Assembly: GCA_001630475.1 (NCBI GenBank)
Contig: KV419398.1
Span: forward strand, 1,145,972-1,209,971
Direction of reading: 5' to 3'
Length of the DNA: 64,000 nucleotides
DNA from: Sistotremastrum niveocremeum HHB9708
Lineage: Eukaryota > Basidiomycota > Agaricomycetes > Sistotremastrales > Sistotremastraceae
Part shown: positions 1 to 13,802 of the stretch, piece by piece
How positions within the stretch are numbered: position 1 is the first letter of the stretch
Layout of the letters: each line of letters opens with the position of its first letter
Translations under genes and position numbers: made by a program
The notes under the pieces: model-generated
What the model was told of the DNA's origin: nothing
The model's input: only the letters and a program-made list of their open reading frames with translations
The model's database searches: none

Positions 1-662
1 TAAGGGGCCAACGTCGCGTGGGCTTTCCGTTTGGGATTATCTGATTGGTGATTGTCATTGACCACCACTCAACTGAAGGGGGCTGAGATACCTTTCTGCG
101 GGGCCTTGGGATTGGATGTGATACCATGAATGATGGTCTTCATCAAAGTTGTTAAGCTGGAGCATTCTGATATCGACAAGCAGACAATGAGCGCATCCAC
201 TCGATTGACGACTTCTTCCAGACAGTTGTTCAGAAGTGAGCTGTCCAGTCCTACTATTGTCAACACGTCCTGTGACTAAAAGGCGAGCTGGTACCTGAGA
301 GTTGGACTGTAGGGAGTTCTTTGAATGGAATGAGAGGATTGATATTCTTATACGCGTCTTCGACATAAGAAATGCATTCGTCGGCCGCGGCCCCTTGGAT
401 TTGTTCCAACAGTTCCTGCAAAGGTTGAGTGGCTTTTCAAGCAAAGCTCGGCCTGACGTACTTTGATTCGCGAAAGACACTTATTCCAAGCTTGACGATA
501 GGCGGCCAGACGTAATATGGGACCTTCGGGGATGTCTGGGAGATATGACACTGCAGGTATACCAACATCTTCGGAAGTTTCGTCGTCTGTACGCGTTCTT
601 AGAGGTGTATCGGAGATATAGAATTCATAAAGCTGACCTCCCGTATACTCTATGCAGATCAC
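1..662 (-). CDS. ORC3: Origin recognition complex subunit 3-like protein, 5' part (cut by window start)
   Basis: N-terminal part of a gene that runs off the left edge. Splicing by eye gives an exon with LRLAAYRQAWNKCLSRIK, an intron (gtacgtcagg...tttgcag), an exon starting ELLEQIQGAAADE and running to KELPTVQLS, a short intron ending in caatag, an exon VGLDSSLLNNCLEEVV to KAPQK, an intron ending aatcag, and then DNPKRKAHATLAPY at the edge. The order fits ORC3: a YxxxW helix near the N terminus, a 'PFKELPT' strand entering the AAA+-like core, and a 'SSLTTLMKTII' helix before the linker. ORC3 is an ORC subunit that helps load MCM helicases at origins. The start at 662 (MICIEYTGG) is the first in-frame Met and is tentative. 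The gene is divergent from SCC3 with about 200 bp between starts. Identification is from motif layout, not a database search. Confidence 0.65.
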
Positions 663-863
663 GCTCTAAATATTCGTCAGAACTGCTCCATTGCGAAGGC
701 TTGCCAGGTACCTCTGCCATCCTGCTCGTCCACGCGGAATGCAAGCGCCCGAGCTTGTCCCAATTGGGAGGAAGACCACGGGCCACGTGACTGCGGAGTT
801 CGAACCCGAGATGTCCACGGGAGCAACGAGACGCGCTCAGACGCGCTGCACCCCTTGTCCCCC
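663..863. promoter_or_regulatory. Divergent ORC3/SCC3 promoter with two ACGCG boxes and an E-box
   Basis: About 200 bp separate the two start codons. It contains two ACGCG cores exactly 10 bp apart (831-835 and 841-845), about 20-30 bp upstream of the SCC3 ATG, and a CACGTG E-box near 785. ACGCG is the core of the MluI cell-cycle box bound by MBF-type G1/S regulators in ascomycete yeasts. Both flanking genes act around S phase, so a shared G1/S control element is plausible. That role is inference. Confidence 0.4.
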
Positions 864-3800
864 ATGAGTGACAGCGAGAACACTCCACGACCTCGTCGTT
901 CCGGAAGGGAGAGGAAGATTATAAGTAGATTGGGTGAAGGTATGCTCGAAATGCCTAATCGTTATCGCGAGTCTCATCCTAAATTCAGACGGTGGCCTTT
1001 CCGATTCTCAGACTAGAAAGAGGAAACGATCCGTGCTCAGTGACACGGACGCCACGGGAGATGAAAGCGAGCTTACCGCGCTATCTGAGATAGACAATGA
1101 AGAGCCAGAAGAAGAGCCAGAGCCGGAAATCGAGAGCGACCGCGACGATGCCTATAAAGCACCAACTTACAAGGCAGCTCACACTAATGGCAAGCGCGTA
1201 CCGAAACAAAAGGCTCCCAAGAAACCGCGTCTTGTGGCACCCAAAGAGCGCAAGCGGAAATCGAAGAAAGCCGTTCCCTTCGATATCACCCAAGTCGCCG
1301 CCGATATGACCATCAAGAATGATAATGCTTTATTCAGTAAGTCAATGGCAACGACCACGCGGAATATTTCTAACCACCTATCAATGTATTCAGACGCTAT
1401 ATTAAATCCGGCATCCGCTCTTCAAACAACTGTCGAAGATTTCCTCTCGTCCTTCGCCCAAACCCCAAATCATTCATTAGCCGATCTTATGAACTGTGTA
1501 CTACGGTGCTGTGGTTGCAATGATTCTGTCGATCAAGATCAGGTGGTCGATTATGATGGCATTGTGGACGCGTTAGAGACTTTCACTGAAGGGATGCGCA
1601 ACGTGAGTTATGTTCGCTATAATGCCCGCTTATTAGATTCACACACATCTATTGCTGTCTACAGGATGACTCTCCTGTATATCCCTTAACTTCCAAATTG
1701 CCTGCTTTTAAGCGATTCCGGAAGTCCATGGGAGAATTTCTCGAGCGGCTCGTGAAGTCAGCGGCAGAAGCAGGCGTTCTGCACGATTCTGATCTCCTAC
1801 CTACCATCCTGCCTTGGGTGGTTGCCATGTCTTCTTCGGCCCTCAGAAACTTCCGGCATACGGCCACCAGCATTGCATTGGAGATCGAGACTGCTCTCTG
1901 TGATGTGGCATCAGCAGTGGACCAAGAAGTAGAGATCGTCCAGAGACAAATTGACGGAGAGCGCAAGAAGAAGGGCAAAGCGGCCGGGGCTGGAAGGGAC
2001 AAAGTTCTCGAAGCGAAGCGCAATGAAGTCAAGGAGCGGAAGGCGAAAATCGTGGAATTTATCAAGGAATTCTTTGACTCGTAGGTGTCCCATTTATAGG
2101 AATGGTTCAATTCTCATCCTGCTTTTTAGCGTCTTTGTTCATCGTTACCGAGATCTCGATCCTTCGATTCGATCTGATTGCGTACAGGCTCTCGGACAAT
2201 GGTTTCTCAAATACTCGGCTTATTTCCTCGATGGCTTAAACCTACGATACATCGGATGGCTACTCAATGACTCTGTCACCACTGTCCGATTGGCTGCTGT
2301 CAAAGCTTTGGGTGCTCTCTACGCCAAGAAAGACTTCTCCATCTCCCTTAGTCATTTCACAGACAGATTCAAGTCTCGCCTCGTCGAAATGGCCATAGGA
2401 GACATCGATATTGGCGTTCGCGTCGCCACAATTGGCCTCCTCCGCAACATCGACAGGCTTGAGGAGCATGAGAAGGACAAGCTATGTCTAATGGCCTTCT
2501 CGGGCGAACCTCGAGTTCGCAAAGCCATCAGCATCTTCGTGAAGGGGATCTGGGAAGAGGAAGTCGAAGAGCGCATGGTCGGGCAGCCTAATACTGCCAG
2601 AATGTTGAAACGGGTTGGAATCAAGGTCTTGGCGTCTCTCTTGGTCAAATGGTCGCAAGCCCTGGATCAGGTGGCCAGCGATCCAGATAGCCAATCTCAA
2701 TCTCAGTCTCAAGGCGACAGTCACGGACAGATCAAAGAGATTAGCTGGCTCGTAAATGCCGCCGATCAACGTGGCCGCATGGCAATGATCGTCGAGGCTC
2801 TATCTGATGAAATTGACGTGATTGGCGATTGGAAATCCTTACTCGAGCACTTGCTGCTGGATCACTCCGCTGAAGGTGAAACTACGGTACAAAAAAAGGG
2901 AAAGAAGAAGCAGGCCCCATCGAACACCAATTCAGACGAGACCGCAGAAGAGGTTTCTCGACTCACCGAAGAAGAAGAAGGTGTAATGCTAGAGGTTCTC
3001 ACGGCGGTCCTACGCATAGAATCTGGTGACGCAAAGGTTGGTATCAGTTGACTCGCCCTGCTCAGTTCTGACCAGTCGACTGCAGAACAACAAGGAGGGC
3101 GACGAAGCAGTCAATGCGGAAATCACTCGAGCATTAATTGAAGCCTTGCCCAAACTGTTTGCTAAACACCAGACAGATGAGGGGCGGATATCCGAAGTAC
3201 TGCTGATTCCGCAATGCATGGCTCTGGATATGTATCTCGAAATGAGACTGGTACCCGTAAGTCTCGTGACTTTTGGCCGGACTGTGGCTCATCAAACTTA
3301 GGCATACGAAGCCCTTTGGGATGCCGTGCAGAAACAGTTTGTCACCCACTCTTCTCCGACAACGTTAGCACATGCAGCAGCAACGATTCATCACATGCTC
3401 AACGTGACTGCGCTTTCAAAAACGAATGCTACCAAGATTGCAGAACTCGAAGACGACTTGTCCTCGTCTTTGCGGGATGTTGTGTCCTCAAAAGAGGAGC
3501 TTGAAGTTACAACGTTTGACGACGACGAGCTCATCGCCTTGACCGGCGTATGCTCAAGACTAGCAGTACTCATTCAATATAAGGACATGGTATCATGGAT
3601 GGAAGAAAACGAAGATGGCAAGCAGGCATCGATTTGGGAGATATTGCGTGCCATCGCAGAACGAGGAAAGCTTGGGTATAAAGAGGAAGAATACGTAAGC
3701 TCTCGCTACCCTCCAACAAGTCCTTGACCATAATGGCTGCTTCAGTTGATTGTTCAAATCCTTGATGTCCTTGTGATGCACGTCACCTGGAAAGTTGACG

Positions 3801-5654
3801 CGATTCCACAAGGGACGACCTACAGCCAGGACGACGACCGTTTCTGTGAACGCTTGCGACAGCAGCGTGATGCGCTCATCGAAATTTTCACTGAATATGT
3901 GGTCGGGAACAGCTCCAATGCGTGTGAAAGCGTCAAGCGAACGGTGCGTGAACATGTCTATACATATACAAATGGGTCGCTAATACAGCAGCAGGCATTT
4001 CATCATCTATTGAACTTCCACATTCTGTTCTCGTCTCCAGAAGAATCTGGGCCATACCACATCCTACTGACAAGGTCTGACTTGAAACTGTCCTTAACGG
4101 ACGAAGCACAATATCGGCTGGCTGGTTTCGTTCAATCTGAAATAGAGCGATACGCAGAAGAATTGGCTGACGAACGACCTCGTACCACGAAGGAAAATCT
4201 GGCTGACACTGATAACTCTGACGACGAAGTGGTCTCTGTTCCTAAGAAAGGGAAAGGCAAGGGGAAGAAATCTCAAAAGAATGCTGATGGGAAGGGCAAA
4301 CCAGCTGCCGAGAGCGCTGGTATGTTCACCATCAATTCGACCTTCATTTCAATCTCACTTTACCCGCAGACCTTCCTCGCCTGACCCGTGCCAGCTTGGA
4401 AAGAGAATATGCATTCAATTCTATCTCCAGCACCTTCTTGAGAGCAGTGCGCGGCCACACCTTCAATGTCCGGCACTGCGGAATCCTGCTCGCTCACTAT
4501 GGGCGTTTGGATCCGATCTTCGACAGCTGTATGAAACTCATAGTCGACGTTCTCAAAGAGGAGGGCATGTTCAAAGGAAATGGTGAAGTTGTGGTTTCGG
4601 TCGTTTTGCAGGCACTTCGAGATGTGAGTGTTTTCCTTTCGACGATCTACAACCGACTTAACGTTGTGACAGTCCTTCACCCTCTTTTTGGACGATATAG
4701 AGCCAGATGAAACCCACACTCTTGCATTAGCCAAGATCTTGGCTGGCTGTTTCGTCATCCGGGGTCCTCAGCTATCAATCATTCGGCGTCTGGATGCCAA
4801 ATTCGTGGTCGATCTGCATCTCACAGCGCTCTCATGGGTCGTGAAACAGATTGCCTCATATCAAACGTCTTCCAACAAGCGAATGAGGAACAAAACCATC
4901 ATCTATTTCCGTGTCCTTATCCCGTTCTTGGCAACGATCAAAAGCCAAGACGCCCTTAAAATGTACGACAATGATGATTTTATCTTCACCACTGTGTTCT
5001 AATCTCTGAACAGCAAAGCGCATTTGGATCAGATCATTGCTCAGGCCAAATTCGAGATTCCGCCTAACAGCAAAATTTGGGAGCCATATAGAGCGTATGA
5101 GAAAAGATTAACAGCGGCGCTCATGAAAGATAAATGTGGGTTCTTGTATTTATACTCACTGCACAATCTGACCTGTCCCAGCAGCTCGGGCCACAAAGCA
5201 ACGGAAAGAGCCTGGCGTGAATGGAGTTTCGGACGCCGAGCAAACGGAAGCCACCGGGCTTTCAGCGAGCGAAAATGAGGCGGATCGACCACCTCCCTCT
5301 CAACGGCGTGGGCCACATCCTCGCCCTCGTCCTACTCAACGTAGCAATGCACCTGCCAATGGCATCTCGCTTCCAGACGATGATTTCAGTCTCAATTTCG
5401 ACCCGAATGCACCACCTCCCCAACTTTTCTCTCCCACCGCCCTATCCGAATTGACTCCAAGTGTTGCTGGGTCCAATCAGGAATTCGAAGACGATAAGCC
5501 TCCCACGACCACCCAGGATGACACTAATGATGCAATGGAGGTAGATCAGGAACTTGCCCAGATCAATAATACCCCGACACAAAAACGTGTGTCAGACGTC
5601 GCAGAACCCTCATCCGATCTTCCTACTTTCAAGAGTCGGCGAAAGCGATTCTGA
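864..5654 (+). CDS. SCC3: Cohesin subunit SCC3/STAG (stromalin)
   Basis: HEAT-repeat subunit of cohesin that binds the kleisin and DNA and is needed for sister-chromatid cohesion. Exon 1 starts at the ATG at 864 (MSDSENTPRPRRSGRERK) and is joined across an intron at 940-988 to an acidic, Lys-rich tail typical of the family. Key landmarks are AVPFDITQVAADM, an Ala/Ser-rich helical region (SMGEFLERLVKSA, about 1715-2080), and the stromalin conservative domain around 2130-2330 (FVHRYRDLDPSIRSDCVQAL, then LRYIGWLLNDSVTTVRLAAV). HEAT-like helices follow to about 5130, and a disordered basic C-terminal tail ends FKSRRKRF. About a dozen short introns interrupt the gene, for example 940-988, near 1602-1663, 2083-2130, 3037-3090 and 3262-3302. 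A KGKGKGKKSQK linker lies near 4245. Family assignment is secure; some junctions are approximate. Confidence 0.93.
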
Positions 5655-5957
5655 TCTGACTGTTCATATACCTGTAACGTTTCCTTATTCTTTCCTTTGA
5701 TCTCTTATTTTTATGATATTGTCTCGGGGCTTTTTTTTCTCCTAACCTGCTCTGCTCTGTTTGTGTTGCACGCTGTGTGTTTATGATTGTAACGACAATG
5801 CTAATAATAATGTTAATGCGATTCTGACTCTCAAAGATACCAAGAAAAATATGCAAGAAAACGAATGACGCTGGACTACAGCACAAGAAAGAATAATACG
5901 ACAGTAAATAAGTTAGACCTCGATGAGAACATCGAGAAACATAATAAGATAATAGGC

Positions 5958-8900
5958 TCATCGCAAAGTAAGTAATTCGAGCTTTGGCTCAGACTATGAA
6001 AAAGGGTTAGACTGGTTGAGACACGGGATTAGAAAGAGTCTCACCTGATCTCCTGCATTCTGAGCTGGCGAGTAAAGAGGAGCCTGCGATGGCATCGAAG
6101 ATATAGAATGTCTGCGTACGCGCAGCGGCGCAAACCCATCAGACGAAGGTCTCGAAACCCTCGATCCCGGACTCTCAAAATAATAAGAAAATGAAGACGG
6201 GGGATTCGATTCAACAGGAGTAGTCTGCGATTGCGATACGCTCTGCGAACGTCCTCTACCATGACCGAGTTCATGTAGTGTGATGCCGAGCATTTCCATG
6301 ACGTCGTCTTGGGCGCGGGATAGGGCGTGGTTTGATGTGGAGGGGGTCATCATTAGGGAACTTTGAGTCGTGAGTGGCCAGTCGTGGGAGACGAAACGGC
6401 CGGGCATGGGCATGGGTGGTACGGGAGGAATGATGTCTGCTGTATGACCATGGGTGACGAATGCGGAAGGAGGGGTGCGTAGGAGGGAAGTGCTACTTGC
6501 GCGACGCATACTACTCGCCATAGAAGACCTCACGCTCTTCTTCGACGTAGAAAGGCGTAGCGAAGCTTTCGATGCACGCATCGAAGTCTTGCGAGCTGCC
6601 GAAACACGACTGGATGGTCTGCTATTCGTAAGACCCGATGAAGAAGGCGTCGACACGCCATCGCGTTCAAGTTTGAATTCCAACTCTTGCATCTCCGAAG
6701 CAAGCGATTCAGCCATTCCCCAAGCTTCCTCTCTCTCCGCTTCAAGCGAAGCGATCTTCGTCTTGAGATCATTATTCTCCGCCGTCTGTCTGAGCAGACT
6801 CTTGTTAAGCTTCTGAAGCGACATTGCGAGTGCACTCGCATAATGTACGTCTCGCAGCCTATTGATCTGAGCCAGCTGATCCGTAGCTTGAAAGATCTCC
6901 TCAGCAAGCTTATCACAGCTCGCCGTGACCTCCGCCAGATCCTCCGTATATCGCACAGCAGCAGCCGCATCAGACCCATCACAATAAAGACTCAAACTCC
7001 TCAAAAGCACTCTCCGTCTCCTAACCTGCGCTTTATACTTCTGCTTCGCTTCCTCCCTCATCTGTTCCAATTTCTCAACTTCCATCGGTAAATCCTGATT
7101 ATACACTTTCGGAGGAAGAATTCGGATCGAAGACGGTCCTGCGGATTTTCGAATCGCGGCGCGAGCGATGTCTTGGAGTTCTGAGGAGGTGAGTGTCCAT
7201 TGGGCGGCTTCGTAGGTGAGACCTTTCCAGCGGACTGAGAGGGGGAGGAAGCGAGGTGAGGAAGGAGTGACGAGACGGGTGTTGAGAGATGATGCGTCTG
7301 ATGTGGCCTTTTTATGACTCATCGCAGGGGACGAAGACGCCATCGACGCTCTCTCAAATGTCGACGGAGGCCGTGGTCTAGGACCCGATATCCTCGATCC
7401 CTGCCCGTACTGACTTTGAGTCTGACCCTGACTCCCACTTTGCATCTGAGACTGAGACTGAGACTGAGAAGTAGGAAACCGATTCGGCAAAGGCGGGTGC
7501 TGATCCAAAACACTCGAAGTGGGAAAATCACCCATAAGCACCTGTTCCATCCCCCCTCCCATTCCCTCAGAGTGCGATCGATGCATCTGCACGTCCGCCG
7601 AAAAAAGCGGTGAAAAAGACCTCGGAGTCTCCGGAAACAGCGTCTCACGCTTATTCTCCCTCTTAGTCCACGTCAATACCATCCTGGCTGGAGGCCTTCG
7701 TTGATTCGCACTGGGGATCGGTGAACTGCCCGAACGCTGCCTTTGGAGTTTTCCGAGGATTGTGGGTTTTGCGCTGGGTGGAGGAAGATTCGAGGGCTTG
7801 GGGTTTGGGGAGGGGGTGGTGGCATTTGTGGATAGGGATGCTAGAGATGCGTTGGACGAGTTTGAGCCGATGGTCGACGCTGTGCCTTGGGGTTGTGAGT
7901 AGTTCGATGAACTGGTGGACGCAGCCAAGGAAGAGGATTTCAGATCCGGCATGGATGGTTTGGCATGTACACCAGTGGCTCGGGCAGTCGATCCACTAGC
8001 AGTCGTACTAGTCCCCGTACTCGATGCACTTGGATTTCGACGATGTCCGTTCACGAGCGACTCAGAGCTCTTCTTCCCTTTCTTCACCAGCTTCCTCGGC
8101 GCCGAATTCGAGTTCAAGTTCGAGGTCGAGGTCGAAGGACCAGGTGCCGATCCGTTATAATTGTTCAAAGTGCTAGGTAAGGAAGGTCTTCGTTCCTCTG
8201 AGGAGAGTTCAGAAGCTCTCTCATTCCTAAGAATCGGTTCACTAGGTCTTCGCTCTGGCATCCCCATCCCCATCCCGGTTCCAGTACCAGTGGCAGGAGT
8301 AACAGCAGAAAAAGGCCCAGGAGTCCCTGCAAATCCAATAGGAATCATCGCACTCGTCGGTAGTCCATTCACCATCGCAGACCCATATGCAGACCCAAGA
8401 CCACCTTGTACTTCACTCGCGAAAACGGGCGGTTTGAGAGGTTGTATACCCGCTCTCCCAGTTGCATAGTTCCTCATTGCTCCTGTGTTTCCTGAGGATA
8501 TACTCGTACCGCTGGTACTTCCACTTCGTTCTCGAGAGTGTAATCTCAGCGGCCCTCCACCTCCAGGAAGACCGGAAAGACTTGATGAAGGGATAGGTGG
8601 AACGGCAGGAACAGCGGGAACAGGGACAGGAGGAGGCGTATAAGGCAACACACTACCTTCCTCCTCCCCACCATCCCCCACCGCACCCGTCAGAGGAAGA
8701 GGAAGAGCAGGAGTCATACTCATCGTCGTTCTGGCACTATGAATTCCCGGTCCTATATAATCCCATATCTGATCAATGACAGGATCATATTCTCTTCCTT
8801 CGCCTTCCCCTGAAGGCGAGATGGAGTATGATGGCGAGTGAGGAAGGGATATAGCTGAGCGAGGAGCTGAGCTAGTAGATACTTTCGACCGGTGGGAAAA

Positions 8901-11785
8901 ACCAGAGCGCGAACGCGAGTGAGAGTGAGAGTGCGAGGCAGAGGACCGAGATGCAGAAGTCGTAGAAGTGGAAGTAGAGCTCGTCGAAAGCCCACTCGAG
9001 AGCGAAGGCGAAGGTTTGCCCGTAATAAGCGGTCCTAAATCCAAGATGATCTCTTCTCCTTCTCCTTCTCCTTCACCCTCCTCTTCGCCGTTCCCTTCCT
9101 CGAAGGAGGTCTGGGTGAGTATTTCTCCTGTAATACTCGGTTCGTCTCTCCCCATCAGCATAGGAGGAGAATGAGAAAGATCAAAAGATCCTTGACCAGT
9201 CTTCGAATATTGTCTCCGATGTCCCCACCCCATCTTCCTCGCAGGCACACGATCTTTCTCCGTCGCCACATCAGTGCGAGCAAAAAATTGCTCGTCTCTC
9301 ATCCGCTGTGCGAGTAAAGGACTCGAAATTTTCACCGGTGAACCAGGCGGACTCGGATCTTCAGGAATCAAACTGATCCTATGTCCCTCCCTCTCCCTCT
9401 CCCTCTCCCTCAATCCTCCTCCAATCGAATAATTCGACCCCGAGGCATTCGAAGGCGGCGTCTTCTCCGCACTTCCAAAAGATCCCGTAGATCCACTCCC
9501 AGATTTACTTCCACTGCCAGAGCTCTTCACACTTCCCTCTCCTCGAGTTCTTATTGACATAGACCCATTAGAGAGTGAATCGACTTCTGTGATTCGGGAT
9601 ATACGGTGTGGGTAGGGAGTTACGAGGGACGGTAATATTATAGGAGGGGAGCCATCGGAGGGATGGGATGATTGAGAATATTGTGAGGAGGGAGCAGACA
9701 ATTGTGATGGAGGAGCGGAAGATTGGGAGGAAGGAGCTGAGGAGTGATTTTGGGAGGCAGGAGATATGGAGTGAAAAGGACGGGAGGGAGATAGGGCGGA
9801 TCCAGAAGGACCCGGGGGAGAGGGGAATTGAGAAAGATCAACTGATTCAGTGGCACTGAGCGGTGTAGGCGGCGGTCTTTCGCTCGAAACCTGATTTTGA
9901 GAGGCATTGCGCGAATGCGATTGAGACTGTGGGTGAGGGTGAGAGGGGAGGTGAGAAGTGGGCGGACCACTCTGTATCACAACATCCCTCAATCCAGCCG
10001 AAGGCAAAGGCGGACGAATAGGTGGTAAAGGCCTCTTCACCTTCCCTATGCCTCCCCCTATGCCTCCCCCTATGCCTCCCCCTCCTCCTAATGATCTATC
10101 CACTCCCTTCCCTTTCTCTCCCGTCGATGCCACGGCTAAGGGAGGACGCGAAGGAGAGTAGAGAGAAGGCGAATAAGGAGAATGAGGCGAACTCAAAGCC
10201 CCATCACTCCTACTCCTTTTCATACCCCCATGACCAGCTTCTTCAAGGAGAAGTTCTTTCTCCTCTCGAGTGGCTGATACGGGTGAATGTTGCGTTGATC
10301 TCGAGCGGGAGATACCGAGGTCGACGGAGAGAGTGGCATTTGAACCTGAGGGATTGGAGGGATCCGGATTGGGATTGGGTAAAGGACGGAAGTAAGGAGG
10401 GGAAGTGGCTACGGTGAGATTCATCCCTGGCTTCTTCCGTGGTTTTAACGCTTTAGTGCCTTGCAATGAAACTGAAAGTCCAGGGCCCGGTCCAGGTTCA
10501 TCCATCGCTATCGCAGGCATCGTCGCAGGGCCGTCATCTTTACTCTCATCGCTCCCAACGCTCGCTCTCTTCTTCCCTCTCCCACTCCCAACGGCACCGC
10601 TCGCACTAGCATCCCCACTCGCAGCAGCAGCCCTCAAATCCTCAACCCTCTCATTCAAAGCATCACTCATCAAATCCACCGGCAACGTCGCACTATCCTG
10701 TCTCACCAATCCCCCCTCCCCAACTCTCGAATACTGACTCCATCTCAACCCACCAGAAATATTCCCATTCTCATTAGGATCTCCGCCTCCTCCTAGAATT
10801 TCTCGGACTGCTATAAGGGACGAGGTCCGATTCGATGAGGGGGTGGGGAATGATGATGGGGGGTGGGATGAGCCACTTGAGGCGTGTGAGGCGTTCGAAG
10901 GAAGGGGAAGGAGAGATTGCGAGGGTAGTGTTAGAGTAGGGAGTTGAGGAGCCTGCGTTTGAGTCTGAGTCTGAGCCTGCTAAACGAGAATTAGACGCGC
11001 ATATAATCAAAGATTCAAGCTAGGCGCGTACCGATGATGAGGAACTCGCGACTCGGATATGCAGTTGGGGAACTTTGATAGGAGGTGGAGGAGGACGGCG
11101 GGTAGGAGCCGATAATACCGGTGCAGGGGGTCTCGACTGGATTGATGATGCGATTCAGAAAAAGATGGAAAAGATGGCAAGATGATCAGTCACGCCAGCA
11201 CCAGCACGAAACTTGGAAACTAAGACGTACGGATGAGCTGGGGTTTGATGTTGAGCGATATTTGACGACGGGGACTATATCTTCAATTACACTCGGAAGG
11301 ATCTGTAGAAGATTAATGAGAGCTGATTTGGGTGGATGGGGACTGACGACTGCTGGTGCGCGACGCGTTCGATCTGATTTTTGGATACTCCGTCTGTTGG
11401 AGTTTCGTTTATCTGCTCGTTGGGGGTTCCGCGAATGAAGCATGTCCTGTGAAAAGTTGTCTGTGAATGATCCATCTGGGATGTCGAGGATGAGTTCTGG
11501 AGAAGTAGCTGGTACACGAGCGAGTGGTTGACTTGGTGATCTTTTGTGAGGGGCAGGTCCAGGAGTGGCTGTAGGATAGTAAGGAGAGTCTTGAGTATGT
11601 CTCGGTGAAGGAAAGAAATTGCTTGATTGCAGCGCAGAGTAACCAGACGGAAAGTCTGAATCTTTGAATGTTGGAGATGTGTGGCCGGGCGAGTAGAACG
11701 ACGCAGGTGAATGGGGTGGAGATGGACCAGGTGTGGTGGATGGACGTAGAGACTTGCGAAGACGGTTGAAGTTGAACATGGACAT
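5958..11785 (-). CDS. Very large Ser/Pro-rich coiled-coil protein with Uds1-like region
   Basis: About 1,900 residues, mostly one giant exon. The start is MSMFNFNRLRKS at 11785. Exon 1 ends near 11199, a short exon follows (SRPPAPVLSAPTRRPPPPP, up to about 11030), and a third exon enters at about 10983 (AQTQTQTQAPQLPTL) and runs in frame through IAVREILGGGGDP into the 4.7 kb open stretch. The first ~1,150 residues are low complexity (Ser, Pro and Gly runs, SQSQSQ, GGIGGGIG). The conserved part is near the C terminus: RWKGLTYEAAQWTL, then QVRRRRVLLRSLSLYCDG and a coiled coil rich in EDLAEVTASCDKLAEEI. I recognise this as the fungal 'up-regulated during septation' (Uds1) type region. The coding sequence probably ends with a tiny exon: a donor at AGDQ|gtgaga (about 6044) and an acceptor near 5994 give SEPKLELLTLR and a stop at 5958. 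A role in septum or cell-division biology is inferred from the family name only. Confidence 0.75.
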
Positions 11786-13802
11786 GGTCGAGGAGAGGGA
11801 GAGAGGGAGAGAGGAGGAGGCACAGCAATAAAAGAATAATGATATGATGGAATGGAGATGGCGGGCAAGTCGGGCAGTCGGGCCACTCACTCTGACGCGA
11901 TGAGCGGGGAATGATCAACTCTCGCGTTCATCCCGACGCAGAGAGAGAGGATAAGTGCATGTTCCCCTGTCAACGCTTCGTTCCTGATGGATATGCTTCC
12001 GCTTCCGACCCGACTTCCTCGAAAACTCCCTCATGGACTTTTCCTTTCTCAGCAACTATCCCCAATGCGTCCTCTCCGACTCGTCATCCTCAGCCCAGCC
12101 TCAGCTCACCCTCCTAGCAACAGAACAATCATGATCCCGTCTGAATCTGCATCATCCCCCAACTGATTATTTGATCCATGATTACAGTTCTCAAATGACG
12201 TTATACATATTCCCACGATAAACCTTATTTCACCACGTGCTCGCAACCGGCGTCGTGTCCTCCGATTCTTCCCTTCCTTCTCCTCGTGAGCTTCTGATCT
12301 CGCCCTCGTTCCTAGGTTATTTCCTCAGAGACGCTCCCTGATCGTCCTTGACGCCCATCTCGTTTCCATTAATATACTAGAAGGCTCAACGCAAAATGAA
12401 TCGTCGCAAGGTACAGACGCTTATACCCCTCATCCCCTCCCTTTTCCCCATCGCGAATGAGTCGTGAATGAAGAGCCTGATAGAGCACAAGGTCCGGAAT
12501 GCACGAATGCTTATCGGAATTCTCGTTGCTAGATGTAGCACATGCTCTATCCCTACTCCGTGATTATGATTCTCTGATCGTCCTCGAGTATCCACACGAT
12601 CACGATCACGATCCCGCCCCGTTCGCTCATCCAGCATAATGGCACGTTCTCCCATCCTCTGGGTCTCATTTCGTTATCGTCCTCAACGTTCCGTCAATAC
12701 AATTCGTTCTTTACATTCAGTTGGATGTGAAATTGACATTTAGAATGACCGCTATACTGAACCCCGATGATTGATCAAAATCAACTCAGCCTCTGTCAAT
12801 GGCAGTCAAATTCGGACACTCGGGAGCGGTGACATGTCCGGCGAGTCAACCGTGCCATCATCTTCCATGTCTCCATGCCCGGCTTTGTGAAACTGACATT
12901 GACACTGACAGCGAGGCCGGCTTCTTGCAATCTTAAGATCTTGCATCGCCGAGTCTTCTTGAAATTTTGCAATCCGCAATTCTGAAACCTAGTCGAGCGA
13001 CTTTCGTCGTGATCGGGGTTGGAGTGTTGACTTTTAGTTACCGGCGACTGGGTTATGATAGTCATAGCTTTCAGAAACAAATAGACAGGAATAGACAGAC
13101 AGGACGAACAGACGGGTGGATTGGCCGAACGGGAGATAGAATCAGAATGTCCCACTTTTTTTCCTCTAAGGTATGAGTCGCCAGGAACAAGCCGTTCATA
13201 GCCTTAGGAATCACCAGAATACAGCGCCGTAGAATCCGCCTAAATATTCCCGAGGCTCGATCATTATGTTCAGTTTCAGTCTTCCGTTGTCAGTAGCTGT
13301 GCCGTGGCGCTCCTGTTTAATGGTTCTTCGCAGGAGTCCTAACCTCAGAGAGAAGAAGAGCAGGACCAACGTTCCGTTCTGTTCAATTGTCTGATCAGAT
13401 CATATAACGACGGTACATCGCCACTACCACGATTCCGCATCACTTTTCCAGGGGAAAGAAATCCAGAGAAAGCCGAATAGATGAAAAAGGTGCCAAGGAC
13501 TCACGAAGAACCGATCCTAAGTGAGAGCATTTACTCCGGTTGTTAAGTGCGGTCTCAAATTCAATTGTGGCGACGTATCACCTAAAGCACGACGGCGTTC
13601 CTGACTCGATCAATCAACCAGCACTTCGACTCGCCGACTAGGAATCACCGCACCGGCGAAGTATTCGTCCAGATGAAATAGAGCTCCGAGTCTATAGTCC
13701 GAGAGGACATCTTAAGAACATAAAACCGGGCTTCGGAGCGATTCTAGCGCGGGTTCGGGAAGTGATTCGCAAGACCGTTTGCACTGCTGGAGAAGTGAGA
13801 TC

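Noticed and set aside
790-815. B-box-like GGTTCGAACTCC on the minus strand, hinting at a tRNA
   Set aside because: No matching A-box and no cloverleaf-forming arms could be found around it.
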